From assembly GCF_017104965.1 (NCBI RefSeq), contig NZ_JAAGPR010000032.1, forward strand, positions 32,845-96,844: a stretch of 64,000 nt of DNA, given 5' to 3'. Every line of letters starts with the position of its first letter. Position 1 is the first letter of the stretch. The DNA comes from Paraburkholderia sp. Ac-20340 (GTDB lineage: Bacteria; Pseudomonadota; Gammaproteobacteria; Burkholderiales; Burkholderiaceae). Below the pieces are notes generated by a model. It did no database searches and was not told the origin of the DNA. It was given only the letters and a program-made list of their open reading frames with translations. The position numbers and the translations under genes were made by a program. Of this stretch, positions 26,391 to 35,525 are shown piece after piece.

Positions 26391-26828
26391 TCACTCGCCG
26401 ATAAACTTGCGCAGCAGGCGACCGAGTTCCTCGAATTCACTGCGGCTGAAATTGCGCAGTCGTGCATTGAGCACCGGCGGCACGATTTCCGGAATCTGCG
26501 TGGCCATGGCCTCCCCTTGCTTCGTCAGGCTCAGGTTGACCACGCGGCGATCCTCGACACTGCGCGAGCGCACCAGCAAACCCTTCGCTTCGAGCTTGTC
26601 GAGCATACGCGTCATCAGTCCTGTGTCGATTCCGAGCAGCTTCGAAAGCTCGAACGGCGTGGAGGCAATGCCGCGTTGCAGCGAAAGCACAATACCCATC
26701 TGCTGGCTGGAGATGTCGAGATCCTTGAGTGCTGTATCCAACTCCGATGCGATCAGATTGCGGGCCTTTGTGAGCGAGAATCCGATGCTCTGGGTCAGCT
26801 TGAAGTTGGATGAGGTGTAGTGATCCAT
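26391..26828 (-). CDS. MarR-family transcriptional regulator
   Basis: A 145-residue winged-helix regulator. LDISSQQMGIVLSLQRG, STPFELSKLLGIDTGLMTRMLDKLEAKGLLVRSRSVEDRRVVNLSLT covers the recognition helix and wing with the DRR signature. MDHYTSSNF at 26828 is the likely start; the frame upstream (to 26942) would overlap the emrB end. Placed between the pump and the channel genes, it is the obvious ligand-responsive repressor of the efflux operon and of itself, consistent with the repeated inverted sites nearby. Confidence 0.9.
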   Translation of the reverse strand: MDHYTSSNFKLTQSIGFSLTKARNLIASELDTALKDLDISSQQMGIVLSLQRGIASTPFELSKLLGIDTGLMTRMLDKLEAKGLLVRSRSVEDRRVVNLSLTKQGEAMATQIPEIVPPVLNARLRNFSRSEFEELGRLLRKFIGE

Positions 26829-26857
26829 GACATGCTCCGTGTTGTTGTTAAAAACAA

Positions 26858-26875
26858 TAGCTGCATAGTCAGATA
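26858..26875. promoter_or_regulatory. Candidate MarR operator, marR copy
   Basis: TAGCTGC-N4-TCAGATA, 30 bp upstream of the marR start. One arm is identical to the emrB site and the other matches at five of seven bases, with the same four-base spacer. Confidence 0.5.
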
Positions 26876-26910
26876 ATGTCAAGAAAGAATCTGCCCGCTT
26901 AGTCCGACGC

Positions 26911-28467
26911 TCAATGGCCGCCGGGCGCGCCTGCGCTTGCACCTTTCGTGGGTCGGGTCACCCAGATCAGAGGAATGATGAGGATAAAGATCACCGCTGA
27001 AAGCCAGAAAATATCGTTCAAGCCGAGCATCGTCGCCTGAGCGGTCACCGACCTCTCGAAGAAAGCGAGCGCACTGGGCTGACTCGCTCCGAGCGTCGTC
27101 TGGAGATTGCCGATAGCGTCAGCAAAAGTCGGGTTGTTGACACTCGCCTGCTCCGCCAGCCGCGCGTGATGCAGGATCGTGCGATTGTTCCAACCGGTGC
27201 TGACAAGCGACGTGCCCACCGCCCCCGCGAATATCCGTACGAAGTTTGACAGACCCGCTGCGGCCGGAATTTTTTCCGGCGGCAGGCCCGAGAGAATTAT
27301 CGCGGTGAGCGGCGTAAAAAACAGTGCGGTCGGAATACCCTGCAACAAGGTCGGCAGCACGAGCGTGAAGCGATCGACATCGGTGTTGTAGTGGGAGCGC
27401 ATGAAGAACACCGCAGCGAACCCGACGAATGCGAGCGTGGCCAGCACACGCGCGTCCGAGCGCGGCATGATCTTGCCCAGCACAGGCGCGAGGATCACCG
27501 CGAAGATGCCAAGCGGCGCTGTGGCCAGCCCTGCGTCCACGGCGCGATAGCCAAGGAAGCCCTGAATCCATTGGGGCAGTATCACCAGATTGGCGAAAAA
27601 CACGGCATACGCTACGGATATCGCAAGAGTGCCACCAAGAAAATTGCGCCCCTGGAAGAGCCGCAGATTGACGATCGGCCGCGCGTCGGTCAACTCCCAG
27701 ATCAGGAAGAAGACGAACGCAATCGCGGCAACGATGCCAAGCGCCCAGATCACCGGGGAGCTGAACCAGTCCAGGTCCTTGCCCTTGTCCAGCATGACCT
27801 GCAACGATCCGACCCAGACGATCAGCGAGATCAGGCCCACCTTGTCGATCGGCAGTTTGCGCGCCGGCGTCTCCCGGTCGCGGTAGATCGCCCAGATCGC
27901 GGCTGCCGCGAACAGGCCCACTGGTACGTTGATGTAAAAAATCCACGACCAGCTATAACTGTCGGTGATCCAGCCACCCAGTGCCGGTCCGGCGATCGGG
28001 CCGACCGTGGCGGTCATCGCCCAAAGCGAGAGCGCGCTCGAACTCTTTTCCTTCGGGAACGAGGCGAGTAGCAAGGCCTGCGAAAGCGGCACGAGCGGCC
28101 CCGCCACGGCGCCCTGCACCACGCGCGCCGCGAGCAGTACGAACAGGTTCGGCGCGAGTCCGCACGCCGCCGAGGAGAGCACGAATAGCAGAATGGCCCA
28201 GACGAACAGGCGCACCTGCCCGACACGCTGCGTCAGCCAACCGGTGAGTGGGATCGCCACGGCGTTGGCAGCTGAAAAAAGTGTGATGACCCACGTCCCT
28301 TCATCTACCGACACGCCAAGGTTGCCCGAGAGCGTCGGGATCGCAACGTTTGCAATCGAAGAATCGAGCACGTTCATGAAGGTGGCAAGCGCGACGGCGA
28401 ATGTGCCGATAGCGAATCGCGCCCCCGTAAGTGGCGCGGGCGAACCGGCCGGCTGGGAAGAGTTCAT
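26911..28467 (-). CDS. emrB: DHA2-family MFS drug efflux pump (EmrB type)
   Basis: A 518-residue, 14-TM drug:H+ antiporter. Motif C-like segment (GPALGGWITDSYSWSWIFYINVPVGL) and LDSSIANVAIPTLSGNLG in TM1 are diagnostic of the DHA2/EmrB group. First gene of the operon emrB-marR-nodT-emrA; the perfect inverted repeat at 28495-28524 lies 27 bp before its start. With the adaptor and channel it should form a tripartite pump exporting hydrophobic drugs, uncouplers or aromatic acids. Confidence 0.92.
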   Translation of the reverse strand: MNSSQPAGSPAPLTGARFAIGTFAVALATFMNVLDSSIANVAIPTLSGNLGVSVDEGTWVITLFSAANAVAIPLTGWLTQRVGQVRLFVWAILLFVLSSAACGLAPNLFVLLAARVVQGAVAGPLVPLSQALLLASFPKEKSSSALSLWAMTATVGPIAGPALGGWITDSYSWSWIFYINVPVGLFAAAAIWAIYRDRETPARKLPIDKVGLISLIVWVGSLQVMLDKGKDLDWFSSPVIWALGIVAAIAFVFFLIWELTDARPIVNLRLFQGRNFLGGTLAISVAYAVFFANLVILPQWIQGFLGYRAVDAGLATAPLGIFAVILAPVLGKIMPRSDARVLATLAFVGFAAVFFMRSHYNTDVDRFTLVLPTLLQGIPTALFFTPLTAIILSGLPPEKIPAAAGLSNFVRIFAGAVGTSLVSTGWNNRTILHHARLAEQASVNNPTFADAIGNLQTTLGASQPSALAFFERSVTAQATMLGLNDIFWLSAVIFILIIPLIWVTRPTKGASAGAPGGH

Positions 28468-28494
28468 CTTCTGTCTCGCGTCAGGTTACTGAAT

Positions 28495-28524
28495 CGCATA
28501 TATCTGACTTATCAGATATATGCG
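28495..28524. promoter_or_regulatory. Perfect 13-bp inverted repeat, candidate MarR operator before emrB
   Basis: Arms CGCATATATCTGA (28495-28507) and TCAGATATATGCG (28512-28524) are perfect complements around CTTA. The inner TATCTGA-N4-TCAGATA recurs before marR and nodT. The rest of the gap up to 28741 holds no gene. Confidence 0.7.
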
Positions 28525-28741
28525 CAAAAAAATTGGGCCTGTCCCATCCCCCGGTTTTCTCAGCGGCTTGTCCGGATCAATGCCCTCCGCCAACTCGTGC
28601 GGCGACGCACGCGTCACCTCACAAATCTCTGACCCGCACTATATTTGACTTTGCAGTTATTTTCAAGATTTTATCGATGTACACGACTTCGGGTCGAGGC
28701 CATGTACATCGCCACGTCAGTTGCAAACAACAGGACTGAAA

Positions 28742-29461
28742 TCAGACAGACGCCTTGCCGATCGACGCACCGCCATCGACGAAGAGCGTCTGGCCAGTGA
28801 TGAACCCCGCGTCCTCGCCCAGCAGGAAGGCCACCGATGCGGCCAGTTCCTCCGGGCGGCCGAACCGTTTCATCGGCACCAGCGAGAGAAATCGCTGCTC
28901 CGCCTCGCTGCCTGCGGGCGTGTTCGCGCGGAACATTTCGGTTTCGGTCGGGCCAGGCGCGACCGCATTGACCGTGATGCCGGACTCCGCCAGTTCAAGC
29001 GCCCACGTACGCGTGAAACTGATCATGGCCGCCTTCGCGGCGGCATACGTCGAGCGCCTGGCCACGCCCAGTACCACCAGGCTCGACAGATTCACGATGC
29101 GCCCCCAGCCGCGCTCGCGCATGCCCGGCAGCAATGCCTGAACGGTCTGCACGGCAGGCGCCAGATTATTGCCCATCGCCCGGTCAAGACCGTCGAGATC
29201 GATCGAGCCAAGCGGCGAAAGCTCGATGAAACCAACGTTGTTCACCACGCCGTCGAATGCGAAGCGCTCGGCAAGATCCGTCAGGACTGCTTGCGTAGCC
29301 GCCCGATCGGTCATGTCGACCGGCACGAGCGTGCCAGGAAATCCCGGATCGTCAGCGCGACGCGCAAGGCCAATCACCTGATGGCCCTCGCGGGCAAGAC
29401 GCTCACTCAACGCCCGCCCAATGCCCTTGCTGGCGCCTGTAATCAGAAAAGTTCGTTTCAT
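28742..29461 (-). CDS. Short-chain dehydrogenase/reductase
   Basis: A 239-residue classical SDR: TGASKGIG at 8-15, NNVG at 74-77, active-site Y139/K143 (TYAAAK) and C-terminal ITGQTLFVDGGASIG. Close in form to 3-oxoacyl-ACP reductase-like proteins. It lies 103 bp downstream of a LysR gene on the same strand and may be its target or simply an isolated enzyme. Substrate unknown. Confidence 0.87.
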   Translation of the reverse strand: MKRTFLITGASKGIGRALSERLAREGHQVIGLARRADDPGFPGTLVPVDMTDRAATQAVLTDLAERFAFDGVVNNVGFIELSPLGSIDLDGLDRAMGNNLAPAVQTVQALLPGMRERGWGRIVNLSSLVVLGVARRSTYAAAKAAMISFTRTWALELAESGITVNAVAPGPTETEMFRANTPAGSEAEQRFLSLVPMKRFGRPEELAASVAFLLGEDAGFITGQTLFVDGGASIGKASV

Positions 29462-29564
29462 TGCTCATCTCGTTTTGTATCAGTCGATACACTATATCCC
29501 GATTCTATATCGAATGAAACAAAATTCTGCGCGCGCGTCCGCCAGACCGCTATATCGACGAACA

Positions 29565-30587
29565 CTAGCGCCGCTTCGCGCGGCGCGTACCTCGGGCTTC
29601 TTTGACGCGCACGGCCCCCTTCTCCACTGGCATATCTTCTGCCGCGCCTTTGTCGGCGTAGCGCTCGACAACCTCGACTGCGCTTGCCAGCGACGGCGAG
29701 AGCGTCGCGCGCAAATGCTCCAGCAGCGTTCGCACCTTTGCGTCCAGATAGCGTCGCGACGGATAGACGGCAAACACGGTGAACGGGCGCAGATGGTACT
29801 GCGGCAGCACGCGCACGAGCCGGCCGGTTACGAGGTCGTCAGCCACTGAATACGTTGCAAGCGTGCCTATTCCCGCGCCGGCGAGGATCGCGGCGCGCAA
29901 CGCTTCGGGAGAGTTGGCACGGAACGGCGTACGGGTGATGGTCCATACCTGGGTGTCAGCGCCCTTTTGCATATGCCATTCGTCCGGCGCAGACACAGGG
30001 CTCTCAAGCTGCAGCAACAGGTGATCGGCAAGATCGGTCAGCGTGCGCGGGTGACCACGGCGCGCGAGATATTGCGCCGACGCCACCGGCACGGCGTACG
30101 CCGCCCCCATCGCCTGCGAAATGTAGACGGAGTCTGGCAACTGCGTGGCCGAAATGATCGACAGATCGTAACCATCCTCCACCAGGCTGGGCATGCTCTG
30201 CTCGATCTTGAGCTCGACCGAGACATCGGGAAACTTCGCCTGATAGCCGGCCAGGACGCTCGCCACGCTGCTGTAGGCAAGGCCTGGCGCCGCATGTACG
30301 CGTATACGTCCCGAAGGTGTCTGGGTCGCATTGCGCGCCTCGTCGGTCGCGTTGTCGAGGTCCGCGAGAATCGCTTTCGCGCGTTCGTAGAACCGTGCGC
30401 CTACTTCGGTCACGGACAGATGGCGGGTCGTGCGATGCAGCACCACGGTCTGCATCTCCTCTTCGAGCATGGAGATCGCGCGCGAGATCTGCGCGGCTGT
30501 GGTGTCTTTTTCCTTCGCGACGGCTGTGAACGTGCCCGCCTCGACCACGCGCACAAAGGTACGAAGATTGTGGAGAAAGTCAGGCAT
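29565..30587 (-). CDS. LysR-family transcriptional regulator
   Basis: A 340-residue LysR protein. HTH at residues about 5-65 (EAGTFTAVAKEKDTTAAQISRAISMLE), effector domain after it, and a Lys/Arg-rich tail of about 30 residues (ending in RRAKRR) that is longer than usual. Divergent from the glutathionyl-hydroquinone reductase gene at 30848, which makes that detoxification unit its likely target. It shares the MLEN/LHNLRTFVRVVEAGTFTA-type start with the regulator at 38312. Confidence 0.89.
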   Translation of the reverse strand: MPDFLHNLRTFVRVVEAGTFTAVAKEKDTTAAQISRAISMLEEEMQTVVLHRTTRHLSVTEVGARFYERAKAILADLDNATDEARNATQTPSGRIRVHAAPGLAYSSVASVLAGYQAKFPDVSVELKIEQSMPSLVEDGYDLSIISATQLPDSVYISQAMGAAYAVPVASAQYLARRGHPRTLTDLADHLLLQLESPVSAPDEWHMQKGADTQVWTITRTPFRANSPEALRAAILAGAGIGTLATYSVADDLVTGRLVRVLPQYHLRPFTVFAVYPSRRYLDAKVRTLLEHLRATLSPSLASAVEVVERYADKGAAEDMPVEKGAVRVKEARGTRRAKRR

Positions 30588-30847
30588 GGAGGATTATCCG
30601 ACGAAAGATGCGGGTGGAATTCGACGCCGCGCCCATTGTGGGCCGCAGCCACTTGGCGGGTCGTGCCGCCGCCTCTCAATACCTGGCGGTCTCCCAAATC
30701 GGGTTGGGCAATGTCCGCTCTTGCCCGATCAACATGTTCGACTCCATCGAACGTCTTCAACGTCAAAATCGTACGGCAAACGCGCGCTGCACGGCCAAGA
30801 TGTGACCTACCGCTTAGTCGGACACTCACTAGCAACGGAGCTTGATA

Positions 30848-31840
30848 ATGGGACTTCTGGTCAACGGCCAATGGACGGATCGCTGGTACGACACGAAATC
30901 GACCGGTGGTCGCTTCGTGCGCAAGGACGCGGCGTTTCGTAACTGGATCACCCCCGACGGCGCACCGGGTCCGCGCGGGCGTGGCGGATTCAAGGCCGAA
31001 GCGGGCCGTTATCACCTCTACGTCAGCCTCGCCTGCCCGTGGGCGCACCGAACGTTGATCCTGCGAGCGCTGAAGGGCCTCGAATCGATGATCAACGTAT
31101 CGACCGTGCATTGGTTGATGCTGGAAAACGGCTGGACTTTCATGTCTGGTCCCGATGTTACGCCCGACCCGATCCACGACGCCCGGTTCCTGCACCAGAT
31201 CTACACCGCCGCCGACACCGACTACACCGGCCGAGTGACCGTGCCCGTACTGTGGGACAGGCAGTCGAATACGATCGTCAGCAACGAATCGTCGGAGATC
31301 ATCCGTATGTTTAATTCGGCGTTCAATCATATCGGCGCGACGCCGGGCGACTTCTATCCAGAAGCACGGCGCGGTGAAATCGACGCCATCAATGCGCGCG
31401 TGTACGACACCATCAACAACGGCGTCTACAAGGCCGGCTTCGCGACCATGCAGCAAGCGTATCAGGAAGCCGTCATACCGCTCTTCGAGACGCTCGACTG
31501 GCTCGAAGATCGCCTCGCCACCCAGCGCTTTCTGAGCGGCGATTCGCTCACCGAGGCGGATATCCGCTTGTTCACGACGCTGATCCGCTTCGATGCCGTG
31601 TACCACGGACACTTCAAGTGCAACATCCGGCGCATCGCGGACTACCCGAATCTGCTCGCTTACACGCGCGAACTCTATCAGTGGCCAGGCATCGCCGCGA
31701 CGGTCAATTTCGAACATATCAAACGGCACTACTACGAGAGCCACCGGAGCATCAACCCGTTCGGGATCGTACCGAGTGGTCCGGACACCGGCTTCCTGAT
31801 GCCTGTCCAACGATCCGGACTCGCGAATACGCGATCGTAA
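30848..31840 (+). CDS. Glutathionyl-hydroquinone reductase (xi-class GST)
   Basis: A 330-residue glutathione transferase of the YqjG/PcpF/ECM4 type. The active-site motif LACPWAHR places the catalytic Cys at about residue 63 with Pro-Trp after it, the hallmark of xi-class GSTs. They reduce glutathionyl-hydroquinones formed from quinones. ATG at 30848 chosen; a TTG six bases earlier is in frame. It heads a plus-strand series of GST, VOC and AhpD-like genes, an electrophile defence group. Confidence 0.91.
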   Translation: MGLLVNGQWTDRWYDTKSTGGRFVRKDAAFRNWITPDGAPGPRGRGGFKAEAGRYHLYVSLACPWAHRTLILRALKGLESMINVSTVHWLMLENGWTFMSGPDVTPDPIHDARFLHQIYTAADTDYTGRVTVPVLWDRQSNTIVSNESSEIIRMFNSAFNHIGATPGDFYPEARRGEIDAINARVYDTINNGVYKAGFATMQQAYQEAVIPLFETLDWLEDRLATQRFLSGDSLTEADIRLFTTLIRFDAVYHGHFKCNIRRIADYPNLLAYTRELYQWPGIAATVNFEHIKRHYYESHRSINPFGIVPSGPDTGFLMPVQRSGLANTRS

Positions 31841-31925
31841 CGTCGTTGCGCGCCACAGTAAGAACACCGTACATTTTCATACTATGCACTGCCAGGCAGT
31901 TTTTTAAACACACAAGAGAATCGTC

Positions 31926-32597
31926 ATGATCCAGTTCTACTTCCATCCGTCGCCGAATCCGCTGAAGGCCGCCCTCCTGCTCGAAGAGCTGGAGGTGCCC
32001 TACGACCTGATCGCCGTCGACACCTTCAAGGGCGAGCAGCATCTGCCGACGTTCGTGAAGGTCAACCCGAACGCGAAGGTGCCCGCCCTCGTCGAGGACG
32101 GCGTCACGGTATTCGACTCGCACGCCATCCTGCTGCACCTCGCCGAAAAGCACGCCAGATTCCTTCCTGGCGCGCCAGCCGCGCGTGCCGAAATGTTGTC
32201 GTGGCTGATGTTCGTTGCAACCGGCCTCTCGCCCTTTTCGGGCCAGGCCGTGCACTTCCAGCATCATGCGCCTGAACCGCTACCCTACGCACGCAACCGC
32301 TACCTGAAGGAAGTCGAGCGCCATTACCGCATACTGGACGCGCGACTGGCACAGACGAAGTATCTGGCTGGCGACGAGTATTCGATCGCCGACATGGCGC
32401 TGTGGGGCTGGGCAAACTTCGCCGGCTACATCCTTGGCGAAAAGGGGCTGAGCGACTATCCGAACGTCAAGCGTGTGGTCGAGGAAGTCGGTGCGCGTCC
32501 GGCTGCGGCACGGGCCATGGCGCTGAAAGAGAAACTCACGCTGAAGGCGGACTTCGACGAGGAAACGCGTCGCGCGCTGTTCCCCCAGAACATCTGA
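31926..32597 (+). CDS. Glutathione S-transferase family protein
   Basis: A 223-residue GST. The thioredoxin-like N-terminal half shows FYFHPSPNPLKAALLLEEL and VNPNAKVPALVEDG, with FDSHAILLHLAEKH as the glutathione gamma-glutamyl site; the alpha-helical C-terminal domain follows. Resembles the Ure2/YfcG-like (nu) branch. It follows the hydroquinone reductase by 85 bp and is followed by a strong hairpin. Probably conjugates or reduces the same class of electrophiles. Confidence 0.87.
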   Translation: MIQFYFHPSPNPLKAALLLEELEVPYDLIAVDTFKGEQHLPTFVKVNPNAKVPALVEDGVTVFDSHAILLHLAEKHARFLPGAPAARAEMLSWLMFVATGLSPFSGQAVHFQHHAPEPLPYARNRYLKEVERHYRILDARLAQTKYLAGDEYSIADMALWGWANFAGYILGEKGLSDYPNVKRVVEEVGARPAAARAMALKEKLTLKADFDEETRRALFPQNI

Positions 32598-32614
32598 TGA
32601 CGCGGTAATGCGCC

Positions 32615-32639
32615 GCGAGTCCGCCAATGGCGGACTCGC
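32615..32639 (+). terminator. Perfect 11-bp hairpin after the GST gene
   Basis: Arms GCGAGTCCGCC and GGCGGACTCGC around AAT, 17 bp after the GST stop. No T run follows and the next gene starts 25 bp later, so it may act as an attenuator or mRNA-processing/stabilising stem rather than a full terminator. Confidence 0.5.
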
Positions 32640-32663
32640 CACACCTAAAAAGGGAATCGGGAA

Positions 32664-33110
32664 ATGAATAACGCTCAGTCTTCACGACCGGCCACACCCG
32701 GCCTTCGTTTGAACAATATTGCGCTGGCAGTCGAGAACCTCGATGCGATGATCGACTGGTACAGAACGGTGCTGGATTTGAACGTCGCCGAACGTGGCCG
32801 CTTCGACGCTGTCGGCGCGGACTATGCAATGCTCGACGGCGCGGGCTTCCGGCTTGAACTCGTCTCGCGCACCGGCACGGTCAAGAGAAGCGCCGACCGC
32901 ACGGTGCCTCCTGGCCACCTCGACCTGCTCGGCTGGAAGGCGCTCGTACTCGAATCCGACGATCTCGCTGCCACAACGGCGGAGCTGATCGAGCATCGCG
33001 CAGAAATCGTTTGGGCCGACGTGCAACTATCGCCCTCCCTGCGATCGACCATGATTCGCGATCCTGAGGGCAATCTGATCAATATTGTGGGGCAAACCGC
33101 GTCCGCTTGA
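32664..33110 (+). CDS. VOC-family (glyoxalase-fold) protein
   Basis: A 148-residue vicinal-oxygen-chelate protein with paired beta-alpha-beta-beta-beta modules: LRLNNIALAVENLDAMIDWYRTVLDL at the N-terminus and MIRDPEGNLINIVG near the C-terminus. The metal ligands (usually His/Glu) are not clearly placed, so enzymatic class is open: glyoxalase I-like, dioxygenase or a binding protein. Co-directional with the GST genes, consistent with detoxification. Confidence 0.8.
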   Translation: MNNAQSSRPATPGLRLNNIALAVENLDAMIDWYRTVLDLNVAERGRFDAVGADYAMLDGAGFRLELVSRTGTVKRSADRTVPPGHLDLLGWKALVLESDDLAATTAELIEHRAEIVWADVQLSPSLRSTMIRDPEGNLINIVGQTASA

Positions 33111-33327
33111 AGCCACTTCGCGTAAAACGCCCATCCGTGTTGGCTCAACGGTGCACGCCCGGCGTCTCGACCCTCATAGCCAGGGCACTACGTCAGGAAA
33201 CGTGCGAGGCGAAAGTGGTTACCTGAAAACGGCTTCAAATGGCCATTTCCATCGCATCTGATCGAGCCTACCCTTCTTTCTATCGCTTCGCGCGATTTTC
33301 TCAATCGACCATTACTGGAGCAAACAA

Positions 33328-33765
33328 ATGGAACAGCGTCTGGACTTCTACAAGGCAAATCCGCATGCAATCAAGGCCATGCTGGCGCTCGAAGAGCGCA
33401 TTGGCAAGTCGTCGATCGAAAAATCGCTGACCGAACTCGTTCGCCTGCGCGCCTCGCAGATCAACGGTTGTGCGTTCTGCGTCGACACGCATACCGCCGA
33501 TGCCCGCAAGAACGGCGAGACCGATCGCCGTCTGGCCACCGTCGTCGTGTGGCGCGAGACGCCGTTCTTCACCGCGCGCGAGCGCGCTGCGCTCGAATGG
33601 ACCGAAGCCGTCACGCTCATCTCGCAGAACCACGTGCCCGACGCTGTATGGCAAGCCGTCAAGCCGCATTTCAGCGACGAGGAACTCGTCGATCTGACGT
33701 TGCTGGTCTCGGCGATTAACAGCTGGAATCGCTTTGCGATCGCGTTCCGCAAGACGCCGGCCTGA
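33328..33765 (+). CDS. Carboxymuconolactone decarboxylase family (AhpD-like) protein
   Basis: A 145-residue helical protein. The AhpD-type active site CAFCVDTHTADA has Cys48, Cys51 and His55, the CxxC...H redox signature, following LTELVRLRASQING. Members act as alkylhydroperoxidase-like thiol reductants or of unknown function. The ATG is supported by the ggag upstream. It sits 217 bp after the VOC gene in the detoxification group. Confidence 0.89.
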   Translation: MEQRLDFYKANPHAIKAMLALEERIGKSSIEKSLTELVRLRASQINGCAFCVDTHTADARKNGETDRRLATVVVWRETPFFTARERAALEWTEAVTLISQNHVPDAVWQAVKPHFSDEELVDLTLLVSAINSWNRFAIAFRKTPA

Positions 33766-33920
33766 GGCGGGAAGCGCCTGGCGCGCATCATCTAGTCTCA
33801 CGCAGCGCCAGCGGCTCCCTTGAAACTGCAGTTGCCGAATTGGCGCAACATGCGCGACCGCCCCCTCACGAGCGGTGGTTGCGGCTCCCCCTTATCTCTT
33901 CCTGCCGACCCGGTGACGTC

Positions 33921-34865
33921 GTGAATCGCTCTTCTGCGCTACCTGCCTCGCTGTTCAGCGCCGTGCTCGGGCTTTCGGGCCTCGGTCAATCCTGGCGCGT
34001 CGCGCACCGGCTCTGGCACACGCCTTCCATCATCGGCGAAAGCATCCTGCTCCTCGCTGCACTCGTCTGGCTCGGTCTGCTGATCGGCTATGTTGCTCAG
34101 GCGATGCGCGATCCGGCCAGGACAATCGATGAGTTCAACCACCCGATCAGCGGCGGCACACCGGCGCTGATCGGTATCGCGACGCTCCTCATGTGCCTCG
34201 CCGTTTTACCGTGGTCGCGAGCGCTCGCATGGACGCTGACAGTTACGGGCCTCGCGTGGCATCTCGCGTTTTCCGTGTGGCACACCGCCGGGCTATGGCA
34301 AGGTGGTCGCCAACCACGCGATGCAGCACCGACACTCTATCTGCCAACCGTAGCCGGCAATTTAGCAGGGGCCGCGGCGCTTGGTTCGCTCGGCCAGCCC
34401 TCGTGGGCATGGCTGTTCTTTGGTGCCGGCCTGTTCTCGTGGCTCGCGCTGGAACCCCTCGTCGTCCGTCGCCTGTGGCACGGTGAACCATTGCCCGCCG
34501 CCCAGCGCACGCTGTTGGGCATCCAGTTTGCACCTCCCGTTGTGTGCGCAACGGCGCTTCTCATCATTGCGCCAGACACGCCGTCGCCATGGCTCCTGAT
34601 GTTACTCGGCTATAGCTTCTTTCAGATGCTGGTTGGCCTGCGATTGCGCGCTTGGGTCACGTCGCATCCGTTCACTCACGCGTGGTGGGCCTTCAGTTTC
34701 GGCGTCGTGTCAGCGACACTGACGTGCGTCAAGCTTGCCGCCGGAGGCACGCCAGCGGCCCAAACACTTGCGCTCCCGGTTTTCGGCGGAGCCAATCTGC
34801 TTATTGGCTATCTGTGCGTGCGCTCACTGGTCACGGACAAACATAAGTTAAGGATGTTATTTTGA
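33921..34865 (+). CDS. TehA/TDT-family membrane protein
   Basis: A protein of about 314 residues with roughly ten hydrophobic helices, similar in layout to TehA and the tellurite-resistance/dicarboxylate (TDT, SLAC1-like) transporters: PASLFSAVLGLSGLGQSW at the start and FSFGVVSATLTCVKLA late. A GTG at 33921 was preferred because it starts right at this conserved region; a TTG at 33840 would add 27 unlike residues. Members of this family are anion channels or transporters. The 70-bp AT-rich end carries a small palindrome CGAGTAAACTCG. Confidence 0.78.
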   Translation: MNRSSALPASLFSAVLGLSGLGQSWRVAHRLWHTPSIIGESILLLAALVWLGLLIGYVAQAMRDPARTIDEFNHPISGGTPALIGIATLLMCLAVLPWSRALAWTLTVTGLAWHLAFSVWHTAGLWQGGRQPRDAAPTLYLPTVAGNLAGAAALGSLGQPSWAWLFFGAGLFSWLALEPLVVRRLWHGEPLPAAQRTLLGIQFAPPVVCATALLIIAPDTPSPWLLMLLGYSFFQMLVGLRLRAWVTSHPFTHAWWAFSFGVVSATLTCVKLAAGGTPAAQTLALPVFGGANLLIGYLCVRSLVTDKHKLRMLF

Positions 34866-34913
34866 TAAGTATTATTATCATAAGTCACATAGTTATCGAG
34901 TAAACTCGGATGT

Positions 34914-35282
34914 ATGAAAACGCGTCACACCCCGCTGCCCGCTCCGTCCAGACGATCACGATTCGTCCGGCTTTCCCGATGCCGCCGAACTCGCCGTGTT
35001 GCGCGCCTGGTATGCGGGCGCTGCCGTGCGGCCCGCGGTCGAGCGCAACCTGCCCTCAGCGCTGGGTGACAGAAAATCGGCGCGCGGTATGCTCGGCCGC
35101 ATCCGACGCACGCTGATGGCGCTCGTGCGTGCCCCGCAACGCAGCGCACCTACCGCAAGGAAGCCGAGCGGTTGATCCTCTGGGCCGTCGTCGAGCGCGG
35201 CCGCGTGCTGTCATCGCTTACGACGGAAGATGCCATCGCCTGGTCGACTGTGAAGCCAGTGTTGCGATGGCAGAGTCAGTGA
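34914..35282 (+). pseudogene. Decayed tyrosine recombinase (integrase) N-terminal fragment
   Basis: Reading across frames recovers the core-binding start of a Burkholderiales-type site-specific integrase. An ATG at 34914 leads to FPDAAELAVLRAWYAGAAVRP and GDRKSARGMLGRIRRTLMALVRA, then a frame change near 35130 leads to TYRKEAERLILWAVVERG and SSLTTEDAIAW, with a stop at 35280-35282. The catalytic domain (RHRRY) is absent. This is the dead 5' end of an integrase, a scar of a lost mobile element. I see nothing in 35283-35525. Confidence 0.72.
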
Positions 35283-35525
35283 GATTGTTGAAATCGCCGC
35301 CGGCCTGAATCGCAACGCTCTCGTGTTCGACAGCATGCGGGCATTACTCGCGCCGGCAATAACACGCGTGAGCGCTGTGCCGGACGAAAACGTGGTGGTA
35401 TCGCGCAAGCCAAATACGGGCAATTTCGCTTCACGCTCGATGCAATGTTCTTGCTTGTCCGCAAGCCGCTTCTCGCGAGTTGGCAACGGCACCTTTGGCT
35501 CGCGATTCTGACGCTTGTACAGTGA

